Below are positions 11,342-21,996 of a DNA stretch of 64,000 bases, piece by piece. The position numbers and the translations under genes are program-made. The DNA is taken from the NCBI GenBank assembly GCA_022376465.1, contig JACDTU010000004.1, positions 310,001 to 374,000 of the forward strand. The letters run 5' to 3'. Numbering within the stretch: the stretch's first letter is position 1; every line of letters begins with the position of its first letter. This stretch comes from Cubamyces lactineus. Taxonomy: Eukaryota > Basidiomycota > Agaricomycetes > Polyporales > Polyporaceae. The notes under the pieces were generated by a model that ran no database searches, was not told the origin of the DNA, and saw only the letters and a list, made by a program, of their open reading frames with translations.

Positions 11342-12065
11342 AGTTCGCTCATGAAGCCGATATTATGAGCTCGCTGGCTGCAGGAAGGGCTACACACGGT
11401 GTCGCGGAGTTAGTGCGATTGACGACCGGAGTAATCGTGAGGTAAGATGGACGCACAAGGTCAATACTAAACGCTTCTTACTGGTGGGCGTATGCATATG
11501 ATTCCGAATTGGTCGGCGATGGCTTCGCGGTCAATAGCGTTCAGGGTAATCGCCGACTTATGGCCAAGGTGACCGCAACGCCGCAGCAGGCTGCGAGAGG
11601 CTATCCTGGCTGTACTGAACTAAGCATGACAAGCTGTGAATGCAGAGGATCTGCGCAGGAGAAGTTCTCGCGGTGAGGCGGGACTGCGGCAAGGCGGAGC
11701 GGGATGCCGCGTGGTAAGGCAGGCTTGGAAGGGAGATTGCACGCAGACGCAGACGGCCTTATTGTGAGCACTGAGCAGACGAGAGCACGGGATGTTTATT
11801 AGCTTGGGATAAAGGCTGGCAGGAGGAGCATCTGACGAGGGTGGCTGAGGAACAGGCCGAGAGAGGGAGAGAGCATGCATGTATCAACGATGGCTCGAGT
11901 GTCTGCAAGCGACGCCAATGTGCGAGAGCAGGGCGAGTGTCTGAGCTTGTGCGGCATCCTTCTTCTTCCTCCGCTCCTTTTCTTCCCTTTTCTCTCTTCT
12001 CTCTCCTCCGTCCCCCTGCCTCTGCTCTTGCCATCGTCCGAGCTGTGCCAGAGCCCGCCGCGTTG
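11342..12065 (+). other. Intergenic region and 5' UTR of the TBC gene
   Basis: No gene is supported. Bases 11960-12050 form a strongly pyrimidine-rich tract just before the ATG at 12066, typical of fungal 5' leaders. The open frame that extends upstream through it lacks an ATG start. Confidence 0.55.
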
Positions 12066-14572
12066 ATGTTCTCGCCACCCTACGTCGTCGTCCCACCAAC
12101 CCCCATCAGCACTCCACATCCTCCCTCCCCCTCTCCTCGTCTCAGCGGTCACTATCCGAACGGCCACTCTCTCACTCTTCCAGAGCTCGCCCATTCAGCA
12201 GAGGGCTCCTCGACAGACCGCGAGCGCAGCTCCTCAGAGACCACCATCGTCACTATTTATTCAATGTATGAAGAAGACGCCAGCAGCTGGTCTGCCGCCG
12301 CCGCCTCAGCCGTCAGCCATGCCGCACGGCCGCACTCTCGTCCTCCCAGTCGCAGCCTTAATCTCAAGGACAGCGTGCAGATTGCAGGTGCCACCATGCC
12401 CACCTACAGGGACTCCTTCCTACAGAGCGACCCGGCTGCACTCGACGACAGCGCCTTCTACGATACCACCTCCCCCGCTTATGACCTCCGCCGTGCCAGC
12501 ATGGGCAAGCGATTAAGTGTCGCGGATAAGCCTCGCCATTCAGTCGTCTCTGCGGGCTCTGTCCAGCTCGCGTACGCAGACAGCAGACCGCCCTCGACAT
12601 ACAGGCATTCAACGACCGAGAGTATAGGCAACGGTGCGGCACCTCGACATAGTATCGGCTCAGAGTCTATGCGCCGACCCTCGGGCCCGCGCAGTAGACC
12701 CTCTTCGTCTCACCGTCACAAAGCCTCCCCTTCTCAACAGTCTATGTCCAACGGCAGTAATCCCCACGTATCGTTCTCCCTTGATACCACCGGTGATTCA
12801 AAGCCACTGCCCCAAACACCTCCCCATTCGCCTCTCGTGTCCCCACCCTCAACCCCGGGCACACCGCTCACGCCTCCATCACGACCGTTGCACCTCGACT
12901 CCTACCCATCTTCACCCCCGGAGCCTTCCCTGCAAGTGCCAAGACCAAACACACACTCTCCGTCCTCTTCCCCACGGAGTTCTACCTCCCATCTCAGTGC
13001 AGCAGAGAGCAAACATTCCGTTGTCGTACGCTCGGAAGGTGAGGACGAAGACGCGTACCATGTGCGGAGTACGTATGCACAGCTCGATACATGCGGTGTC
13101 AAGGGCGACGGGATCGAGGAAGGCGTCGAGCGCACGCGCGCGCGTGTCGGTGGGAGTCGCCAAAGCGAAATCCGCGCGATGGAGGCGCTTGGCGATGCGA
13201 ACGAGAAGACGCGCGAGTTGACACCCCAGGAGGTCGAGTTGTTGCAGAGTTTGGACAGGTGCGTCCTCCACTTCCCAGTGTCCCTCTTTCTCGCTGAGGG
13301 TCCCGGTGAAGATATGGCTTCTTCCAAACACCATCGCATGACCGCCTCATCCTCCTTCCCGCCGCACCGCTGCAACGTCCCCTCGCGCGGATCACTACGG
13401 CGCATACAGCAGGATCGCCATCACCCCCATTACTTCCCAGGCAGCCCGAGAGCCCGCCCCCGCCCAAGGAGACGTCGCGCGTGGCCAAATGGGGGCGCAT
13501 GCTCGTGGCGACGTCGCGGGACCAGGGCGGGAACGTCGACATGTGGGGCGTGAAGCCGTCCAAGGAGCGCAAGCTGCGCGAGCGCGTGTACAAGGGCGTC
13601 CCGGACTGCTGGCGGAGTGCGGCGTGGGAGGTACTGATGTGCCGCTACTCGCGCACCGGCAAGGCGGAGCTCCGGCAGCTGATGAAGGAGTACCAGGAGG
13701 CGTTGGACAAGCCATCGTCGTACGACGTGCAGATCGACCTGGACGTTCCCCGGACGATCAGCGGGCATGTCATGTTTCGGACGCGGTACGGGCAAGGGTG
13801 AGTGTCTCCATGCATATAGATATATGTGTTTCGTTTTGACGTGCGGCTGAATGGGATGTCTCGACGCGCAGGCAACGGTCATTATTCCACGTCTTGCATT
13901 CCCTGTCACTGCGATGCGACACGTGTGGGTATTGTCAAGGCATGGGACCGATCGCGGCAACGCTGCTATGCTACTTTGAGCCGGAGCGGGCGTACGCGTC
14001 GCTGGTGCGGCTGCACGACTCGTACAGCATGCACTCGATCTTCAGCCCGGGCTTCCCGGGCCTGCTCGAGGCGATTTACGTGCAGGAGCGGCTGACGGAG
14101 CAGATGCTGCCTGCGGTGTACGACGCGTTCAAGCGGCACATGGTGTCCACAACGTCGTACGCGACGAAGTGGTACATCACGCTCTTCGCGAACTCGGTCC
14201 CGTTCCAGACGCAGCTCCGGTTGTGGGACGCGTTCCTGCTTGAGGGGCACGACATCTTTGTCGTCGTTGCGGTTGCGATCGTCTGGGTATATCGAGGTAC
14301 GCGCAATTGCTCTTGAGAGACTGAAGAGGATGAAACATGAGTGGAATGTGGCTGACACGAGTGCTGCAGATCACATCACGTCGACGTCGGCGAATTTCGA
14401 GACAGTACTCTCGTTGCTGTCGTCATTCTTTGTGCCCGAAGACGAGAACGCGCTTATGCTCTGGATCGAGAAGGTCCTCGGCGACAAGAAGCTGCGTGCG
14501 GACATGGCGCGCTGGCGAGGAGACTGGGGCCGGCTCGTCGCGTCGGGCGAGCACGCGACGGCGCTGCTATAG
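12066..14572 (+). CDS. TBC-domain Rab GTPase-activating protein
   Basis: Four exons (12066-13258, 13441-13797, 13872-14296, 14370-14572) encode 725 residues. The first 400 residues are disordered, serine/proline-rich and full of SP and TP sites, suggesting phosphoregulation. The TBC domain begins at KWGRML. It contains the motif-A tryptophan region YKGVPDCWRSAAW, the arginine finger in IDLDVPRT and the glutamine finger in CGYCQGM, so both catalytic residues are kept. It continues with ATKWYITLFANSVPFQTQLR and WDAFLLEGHDI to a short C-terminal tail. The start ATG is the first after a pyrimidine-rich leader. The protein stimulates GTP hydrolysis on a Rab in membrane traffic; which Rab cannot be told. 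The 182-nt intron 13259-13440 is unusually long for this region. Confidence 0.9.
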
Positions 14573-16451
14573 CACCGGCGATTGGCTTCGTCTCTGGTTC
14601 TAGCTCTAACTCTCTGGCATTGGCGTACGCCCGGTACGCGACATGCATATGCGTATGATGGTTTATGCACAGGCACTTGCGCACGGACTCGATGCTCGAT
14701 GGACACACACTCACCCGCTTGCCTCTTTCTCCCTTCTACCCTCCTCGCATTGGCATGGCACTGACATTCACATTGGCACTCTGGCATTGTTGGCATGACG
14801 CACTCGCACATCCCTCCGCCCCCCAGTCCGTCTCTCACATCGCACTCACAACCACAATCACGCCGGAACACATATCACTGCCGCTGTACTTCCGCACTCA
14901 CTCACTCACTCACCGTCGCAATGGGTCGTCTCGCTGTGTGTACATATCCCACTCCTTCTGCCTTTCCCTTCCTCTCCATCTCTTTTCCTCTCTCCTCGGA
15001 TTTCTCGGTCTTCTCTCCATCTTCTCGTTCACGGTTTCTCCCCTTCTTCACTCCTCTTGTCTTTGCTGCTCACCCCCGCACTCGCACTCGCATCGTATTC
15101 CCCCACCCTGTCATATAGTCCGCGCCCGGAGTTGAAACCCTACGTGTCCGATGTTAATCTCTCCCGCGATACCAAACACGTCGCCGCCGCACACCCGCAC
15201 CCGTACCCGTACGATACACACCCTCGCACCCCGCCTTGTGCGGTAGTACCCTATAGCCTTAGCTCGCGCTTTCAGCGGCAACAGCAACAGCAGCAGCAGT
15301 AGCACCGGACGCAGATGCAGCCACAGACGCGTCGGCGGCAGCCCCGACCCCTCCTTGTACCGATCGTGGATAACTAGTAGCAGGCTAGCTCAGCCTCGTG
15401 GGTGAATACAAAGGCAATCTTAGAGTCGGAGCGCGCGAGGTGTGCAGCACCCGCGATTGCGTTCGCATGCAAAGATGCGGAATTCGAAGCTTTGACGTTC
15501 GTGCATAACGTCCGTTGATGTCGACAGTCGAGGTGCGTTGTACTACTCTTACGCATTGCTTGACTCGACCTTGTCTGTGATGTTGGTCCATTTGTGGATC
15601 CCGTGGGTGAGTGGTAGCATTCTTGATATGTGTGGCATGCGGATCTGGCTCGCTTGAGCGACGTACTTTCGCGCTCCAGCGAGCCAGATTCGTCGAGGTG
15701 CGCTGGGAAGCAAGCTTGCTTCTGGCGGCCTGAGCTGTCCTTGGCAGCCTGATATCTGGCATATGCACGTATATGCACAGCGTCTAAATTCTCTGCATTC
15801 CTCGCTTCCACCGCCTCGCCCCCCAGCAAGCCCAAGGTTCCAACGTGAGCGTTCTGATAGAGATATCCGCGCACGGCGAACGAATTCCACCCTGATGTCG
15901 AGATGGGCTCGCCGCGCGTGCGAACCACGCGAAACCGTATCCGTACGCTGCCTTTGAGCCGCAAACGGCAAGCGGGTGTGGTTCGGCGTCATGTGAGCGT
16001 GTCCCGTTTTGGCAGCGCCCTTGTCCTCGGCCGTCGACCGCTAGCGGAGAAGCTCGCGCAGCGGAGGGAGTTGCGGCCGGGAATGGAAAGTGTTATGTGC
16101 TGGGGCCCCGTTAGCCTGGCCCTGGGCGTGTAAGCGCGGCAAGGATGAAGTGTCATCTGTGATCTGTGGGCTCCCGAGAGCGGTTGGTGTGGATAAATAG
16201 GCGAGGCCAGGGGGAGATCTCTCCCAGGCTTCTCTTGCCCAACTCGCCTCCCCTCCTCTTATACTTACAGCGGCCGTCTGCCCTGTGCATCCCGCTTCCT
16301 CTTACGACCCCTCGGGCACGGAAGAGCTTCCCTCCACAGCCCTCGCGCACTACTATCGCGGCCGCGACCGACCACATAACCTCCTAGGAGTTCATTCACC
16401 TTGGACCTGAAGACGCAGTGCACCCCGCGCCTGAACCACGAAAACATCGAC
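14573..16451 (+). other. Long intergenic region with CT-rich tract and CAG microsatellite
   Basis: No gene is recognised in this 1.9-kb stretch. Bases about 14690-15110 are dominated by CT and CAC runs on the + strand. A short imperfect CAG/CAA repeat lies at about 15278-15301. It may hold the 3' UTR of the TBC gene and the long promoter/leader of the small gene at 16452. Confidence 0.45.
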
Positions 16452-16685
16452 ATGTCGTCCTACTACTCCTCGCCGCCCTCCTCGCCCATCGCGAGCTTCT
16501 TCCCCACGGGGCCCGCGTCCCCGCACGCGTTCTCGTCCTTCCAGCAGGACCCGCGCGACACGCACGCGATGTACGCTGCGCTCGCGCCCAGCTCCCGGCA
16601 CAACACCGCGCAGGGCCAGGCTACGCTCCCCCGGGCAAACAACGCGAGCCAGACCGGCTCGCTCAAGAGGATGTTCAGGAAGTAG
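16452..16685 (+). CDS. Small Ser/Pro-rich hypothetical protein (77 aa)
   Basis: An intronless frame from ATG 16452 to TAG 16683-16685 encodes 77 residues starting MSSYYSSPPSSPIASFFP and ending LKRMFRK. Support for it being real: the third codon positions are strongly G/C (as in neighbouring genes), the frame is preceded by a pyrimidine-rich leader, and the protein has a non-random composition with SP sites and a basic amphipathic C-terminus. A TTG-initiated extension to 16401 is possible but unlikely. I do not recognise a family and infer no function. Confidence 0.5.
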   Translation: MSSYYSSPPSSPIASFFPTGPASPHAFSSFQQDPRDTHAMYAALAPSSRHNTAQGQATLPRANNASQTGSLKRMFRK

Positions 16686-17577
16686 ATGGTCATCTCTCGC
16701 CGCCGTTGGCCCTGCCCATCGCCGTCGTGCCCTTGTCTGTGACGAGGAGTTGACGACCGCGGTCTGACGTGACGGAAGGCAGGGAGGACGAGAGCCTCGC
16801 AGGATGCTCTGTGGACGTGGTCTTCGTCTCGACGGCGACGTTGTCCCGCCGCTTTGCCTCGCAGCCACGTCGGAACCCTGTCACGACACATCGTCTGGAC
16901 ACCCTCGCCCCTTATTCTCTAGTCTACTCAACCCGTCACCCGGCCCAACCCATATGCCCATATCCATACACCTTTTCCGCACTATTCGCCCCGGCACAAA
17001 CGCGTTCTTCCGCCGGCTGCTGCCTCCTATCCACCTATCCACCTATCCACTGCGCCTCCGCATTGAGATCACTTCCATATAACCACGCTCGCACTTTCAT
17101 CCCGTCTCGGCTCACGGCATCGCATCGACATCCATTCTTACTGCACCGCATTCTGTAGACTGTACATGTATCCATAGGCACGTTTATTGTTGTCGCGCAG
17201 CCGACCTCGATACCACCAACCTCCGCTTCGCACTTTAATTGTTCCGTGAGAGACACTGTTCGAGCGCTGCGAGCAACGCATTTGAAGGATTTGCCGTCGA
17301 ACGCCCAACATACTTGTTAGACCTCATGTGCACGAATGACGGCCTCGGAGAGGTCGTCCGATCGGTGAAAGGTGAGGCTTAAGTACTTGCTAAGTAAGGA
17401 CCGGTACCCCACAGCGATCCAAGCCAACAAATGCACCGTTAGGATCTCTCTAGCTCGCTGTTGCAATGCACTCACTCCCTGTTACGCGCATCCATACAGT
17501 CAGGGCCTGACTAGTCTCCCCTAGGCAGACGTACCGAGGCGCTCTATTGAGGGGAGGGAGGGACGAGCGCCACGGAC
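16686..17577 (+). other. Intergenic region downstream of the small gene
   Basis: The stretch contains a short repeat CTATCCACCTATCCAC around 17033-17048 and no recognisable gene. Confidence 0.5.
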
Positions 17578-18121
17578 GTCTGCTACGAAATCGAGGGGTC
17601 GTAGGGGAGGCTGAGGAAATGGCTTGCGGATCAACGTGCCGAGTGGCGGTGGCTTCACAGGCATCGTCCACTGCGAGTCCACAATGTCTTACTGTACTTC
17701 ATGTGAAGTAAAGAGGTACTGCGTTGCGCACATACAACACTGGGCATGCAGACAAGCTCTCCGTGCGCTCGTTAACTTTGCACTGCGTTTTATCTATCCT
17801 CAATTGCTCAAATCCACAGGTGGCGAGGGCCCATGGCATGATCACAGGCGAGATACGTGGACACGACCTGCAAGATTAGATCGTCAAGGGGTTTGGGGGT
17901 TCAGCACTAGTCTGATCTTGCTTTGCGTAGATCTACATACAGGTCTGGCATGAGCAGCCGTGTCGACGAGTACGGTAGAGCGTACTGACGGAGCCCACAA
18001 GTCCAAAGTCGCAGAGACTGAGAGCCTCTCAGCCACCGCGGCACATCGGCCATCACTCGGCACGGTGATCCGCAAGCCATTTCCTCAGCCTCCCCTACGA
18101 CCCCTCGATTTCGTAGCAGAC
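17578..18121. repeat. Element bounded by 68-bp inverted repeats
   Basis: Bases 17578-17645 and the reverse complement of 18054-18121 match over 68 positions with a single difference (A against C, in GGATCAACG versus GGATCACCG). The arms enclose 408 bases without a gene. Just outside both ends lies a GGGCCTGAC word in the same orientation (about 17504 and 18124). The structure resembles a small non-autonomous element with terminal inverted repeats, or a foldback. I could not identify a clean target-site duplication. Confidence 0.7.
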
Positions 18122-18236
18122 TAGGGCCTGACATTGCTACGCGCTATAGTGTTAACGGCAACAAGGTATTTAAGCGGCATTAGGAAAATCATACTGGCCT
18201 ACGAATTATAGCTAATAAATGGGTGGAGGGTAATAA

Positions 18237-18326
18237 GGCGCTATAGCCAAGTGGTTACGGCGACAGATTAGAATGTGAATGATCTGTTCTCCTTTGGAGG
18301 CGCAGGTTCGAATCCTGCTGGCGTCG
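18237..18326 (+). tRNA. tRNA-Ser (anticodon AGA) with 8-nt intron
   Basis: A full cloverleaf can be drawn. The acceptor stem is GGCGCTA pairing TGGCGTC (two G-U pairs) and the D-stem is GCC/GGC. The anticodon stem is ACAGA (18263-18267) with TCTGT (18283-18287). The T-stem is GCAGG/CCTGC around TTCGAAT. The 15-nt anticodon loop contains U33, anticodon AGA (18270-18272) and an 8-nt intron at 18274-18281, one base 3' of the anticodon, the canonical position. A long variable arm (CTCC-TTT-GGAG) supports serine identity. The internal promoter boxes lie in the D and T arms. CCA is not encoded. Confidence 0.93.
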
Positions 18327-18330
18327 ATTC

Positions 18331-18335
18331 TTTTT
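18331..18335 (+). terminator. RNA polymerase III terminator of tRNA-Ser
   Basis: A run of five T starts five bases after the tRNA discriminator base, which is the normal Pol III stop signal. Confidence 0.8.
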
Positions 18336-18705
18336 ATTAGCACTGTATCTACGGGTTCTTCTAGCTGTATACATGTCAGATGGGCCTGGGAGGAGGAGGG
18401 GCGTAAGCGAGAAGTGAGCGCTAGCCCGGAAGAGGGTGTTAACGAAAGTGCAAAGCGAGGAACTGAGAAAACCTGAGCAGGCTCGAACCCTCCACAGTCG
18501 GTCATTTTCTCGGCCTAATGCAGCCTTCAGTATAAGCGCATCGTATTCGATCATATGTAGTACGCCAAGGGCATGAAACACACCAATAGTAGTATTAATA
18601 CAAGCTTAGATTGACAGAATAAAGATAAAGCATCGAATACACCAAGAAAAGGCATCGCTGAAGTCGTCGCAGGTCATACATATCAGTCATTCCGTACTAG
18701 TCGTG

Positions 18706-21253
18706 TCATGAATCAGCAGGCTTCTCTCGCACAATGTCCTCCGCACGTAGACGTTCCGCCGGTGTGAACGCAAGAGGCATCGTCCGCGACCGGGCTGCAG
18801 CATCGTCACCGCCGGTAGTTAAGCTCGGACGGGAGGGGTATACGTCATGAGGTTGCGGACGGACGTCGGGGGCGGAGAGAGCAGTGCGCAGGTCTGGCTG
18901 GAAACGGACGCTCGCTGTTCGCGCGCCTTCCGTGGTCGAAGGAGTGAGCATCGGGGATGCAACGAGATCCCCGCTGCTAAGGAACCGTGCTGGACGAGGT
19001 GAATCCGCGGTGCTCGGAAGGGGGCTCTCTGTGATCGTCGGGGGCAGGCCAGACACTTCGGTCGTCGAGATCGTCACAGGGCCTTTCTCCGATATCTCCG
19101 CAAGGTCGTGTGCTTGGGGATACGGAGGCGCATTATGGTCGGTCTCCGATTCCGCGGTGCGTCGTGCGGTAAGTGCTTTGAACCAGCTAGGTCGAGTCCC
19201 CATCGTGGGCGAGACAGAACTCCCGCGAGTGCTGCTACGCGGTCTCATCTGCCCGCTGTGCACGCTCCCGACGCTAGGCTGTGAAAGGCGACTTCGGGTC
19301 GCACTGGCGGCAGAGAGTGCCGTCGCGCGCCGTCGAGCACGTATGAAGGTACCAATGGCGCCGCCGGTCATGCGCAATGAGTCGATGCCAGGTTCCTCGG
19401 TCTTCGCAACGATGGCACGCTTCTCCTCTAGCGGGTCGAGATCGAACTCGGACTCTGCATCCGAATGCAGCCCTGCCTCGAGGTCGTCAGTCGAGCGTGC
19501 TGCCGATGGATCAGGCTCCTCGCCGTCAATGGCAGCGGCCGTGGACGCGTGTGATCGCATGCGACGGGAACGTTGGGAAAGTCGCGAGCGTCGTGAGCGC
19601 AACGTTCCCGATGGACCGAGCTCGACAGTCTGTGCCGAGATAGGGTCGACTTCTTGCCGTGCGGCTTCGAGAAGCAGGGTGGTCCGTTCGTCGACCTGGA
19701 GACATGGTGCTATCAATATAGCTCACTGAACGAAGAATATGGGACGCACGTTCGTCAGTGTCCTGGGATCGACCTTTGTCATCTGTAGGATTACAATGCC
19801 AGTGCAGATGACCGCGAAAGCGAGCACAATGGTAATGATTTGTGACGCGCTCGCTTTGAGGCCTTGATATAGAATCTTTCAAATGACCGGGCCCGTTCAG
19901 TATGGGCGATCACGTCGGTAGTCTAGTTGACGTACCACAGAGGTCACCAGTGTGCAGAACGTGACTGAGAAACTATTATCAGAAGGTTCTCCAGGTCGGA
20001 AGAAAGTGCAGGGCTTACAGGTAACGTAGTAGGTGGGTGTGACTGCATAATCACACTCAGTCCCAAAGCTCAGCGATATACATCTGCGTAGAACTTACCC
20101 ATGGCTACGATCAAATTCGGTCAGTTCATCTGAGCGGACTGAAAGGAGCATGTTGGACACACCGGTGTTAAACATAGCTAGTGCTATATTGAGATAGTAA
20201 ATTTCCGTCACTGTGATATAATCAGTTTAGTATCAGCAACTAGGACAGGCCTACTAGACTTACAGAGGGTCACGATAACGAACACGAGCAAGAAGTAGAT
20301 GAACCAATTCTTGAACTGGCACACTGTATGAGTATACATGCATGGAACAGTCAGAATCTTCGACTCACCTGGTTGTCACCCCGAATAGATGTCACAATAG
20401 ACGCGCCTAAGCCCTGTGTGCAGCTTACGCTCAAGCCACCTATAAGGCTGCATACACCCTACGTCCATATATCAGCATATGTCCAGAGAAGTGAGTTGAG
20501 GCCGGAAGAACTCGCCAGATAGGGCATCATACTGTGCTTGCCCCACCTCGGCGCAACCCAGAACGCAAGTACTCCGGCTGCTGCAAGCACTACGCTACCA
20601 TATGCGAGAAACCATGGAGCGAGGAAAAGGTGCTTGAACCCTTCGATAGTTGACACGCTTTGCTCTTCGGGTCCGTTCAAGGCCAGGATCGTCGCGCCGA
20701 GAAGACACTGAATGGAAGAAATCCAACCGAAGAGGGAGAGCTTCTCGTGCAGGAAAAAGTGCGAGAGTATCGACGAGATGACGACAGAAAGCGCTCCCAT
20801 TGGTGTCTTGCGCGATCCGTCAGGTCATGCAGGCCAACGCTGCTCATACAGAGGTCGGCTTACCACGATGATGGCTTCTACAAATGCGTACGCGCCAAAG
20901 TTGCACAGCTCGCCGAGTATCATGATGATCATCCCTGTCCACCACATAGGCTGCACGGAATGCGTCAATACGAGCGATGTTCGCGTTGCCGTGTGGTAAG
21001 GAGGTGTTGCGAGAGAACGTACCGACTTGAGATAGGCAACACCTTCGCCGGCTACATGTCCCTTCTGTGAGGCCAATAGTCCTCTCTTCTTGAAGACGAA
21101 CGAGGAGCCGATGAGCACTCCTGATCCAATAGCAAGGGCGACCCCGACACTAGTGTAAAGACCTGATTAGTATTCGCCTTGCTCTCAACGGGAAACTGAT
21201 GGTGCCTACGCGCGGTATTGAGGCGGTTGACCAGAGTCAGAGCCGTTCGCCAT
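18706..21253 (-). CDS. NIPA-like magnesium transporter (DUF803)
   Basis: The gene starts with ATG at 21253 (MANGSDSGQPPQYRA) and has many short exons. Diagnostic segments are GVALAIGSGVLIGSSFVFKK, then AYLKSPMWWTGMIIMILGE, then NFGAYAFVEAI. They are followed by GALSVVISSILSHFFLHEKL and a late membrane helix ending ILQMTKVDP. The last exon (18706-19695) encodes a roughly 330-residue hydrophilic tail rich in Ser, Thr and Arg, with an RSRRSRLSQRSRR patch. The family has about nine membrane helices and carries Mg2+ across plasma or endosomal membranes; the long cytoplasmic tail is common in fungal members. Several middle exons between 19860 and 20460 were placed only approximately. The open frame on the opposite strand over the tail is a shadow. 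Confidence 0.85.
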
Positions 21254-21996
21254 CGTTTAGAGCAGGGAGGTGCAGTATCCGTGGGCGAGGCAGAGACGTC
21301 GTGGGCAGAGCCAAAGGAGCGAAGCGGGGCTGAGGACGTCTGTGGCTCTCACCACTGACGGGGCTCTAACTGCTCCCGCCGGCTAAGAAGTCTGATCATG
21401 GCCATGTGATCATCCTCTTATGCCTATCTCCCTGCCCGTTGTGGACCAAGATAGGTACGGCGAGCATACTATCATCGTCAGGCCAGTCTAGCAGGAAGAA
21501 CGGTGCATTCTAGCAGAAACACAATTGAGCAACGTTGGTATAAGTCGAGGTGTGCTCTGATAGCGCTCGGAGGAGTTTACTTCGCGATTATGGGCGCCAG
21601 ACACGCTACGTCACGATCATGTGATGCTACAGGACGCGTCGCACGTAAACTATCCACGAGTTGTAACTTGAAGCGGCTTACTTTTGACCACGGATGGCGG
21701 AAATTGGCTCGTGTGGTTGGTCAGGGGTACGACACAGAATAGTTTCAGTTGACTTCAAACCCGATTGTTCCAATAAAAATGTTTATGATACATCCAAGAC
21801 CAGCAGGTGTTATGAGAACTCTAGTATAGAGACAGCGAACCAGACCGAACTGACGCATCCATCGTCATCACGTCAAGGGCGCAACACGCGAAGCAGCGAG
21901 AAAGATGGCAATGGGCAACATCAGTCTACTGACGGAGGAAGGCGGTCATGCCCTGGAGGTTGTTAGTGCCTAGCGGTGGCGTGTCAGTGTTTGCAT
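21254..21996 (+). other. Intergenic region
   Basis: It lies between the transporter start and the end of the beta-propeller gene. No gene is seen. Confidence 0.5.

Noticed and set aside
11841..12065. N-terminal extension of the TBC protein
   Set aside because: The upstream frame starts at a non-ATG codon and translates a pyrimidine-rich leader.
18478..18512. Second tRNA-like T-arm on the minus strand
   Set aside because: The TTCGAGC core is present, but the T-stem has mismatches and no acceptor or anticodon arm can be formed.
18884..19729. 281-codon plus-strand open frame
   Set aside because: It is antisense to the GC-rich tail exon of the NIPA-like transporter and has no motif of its own.
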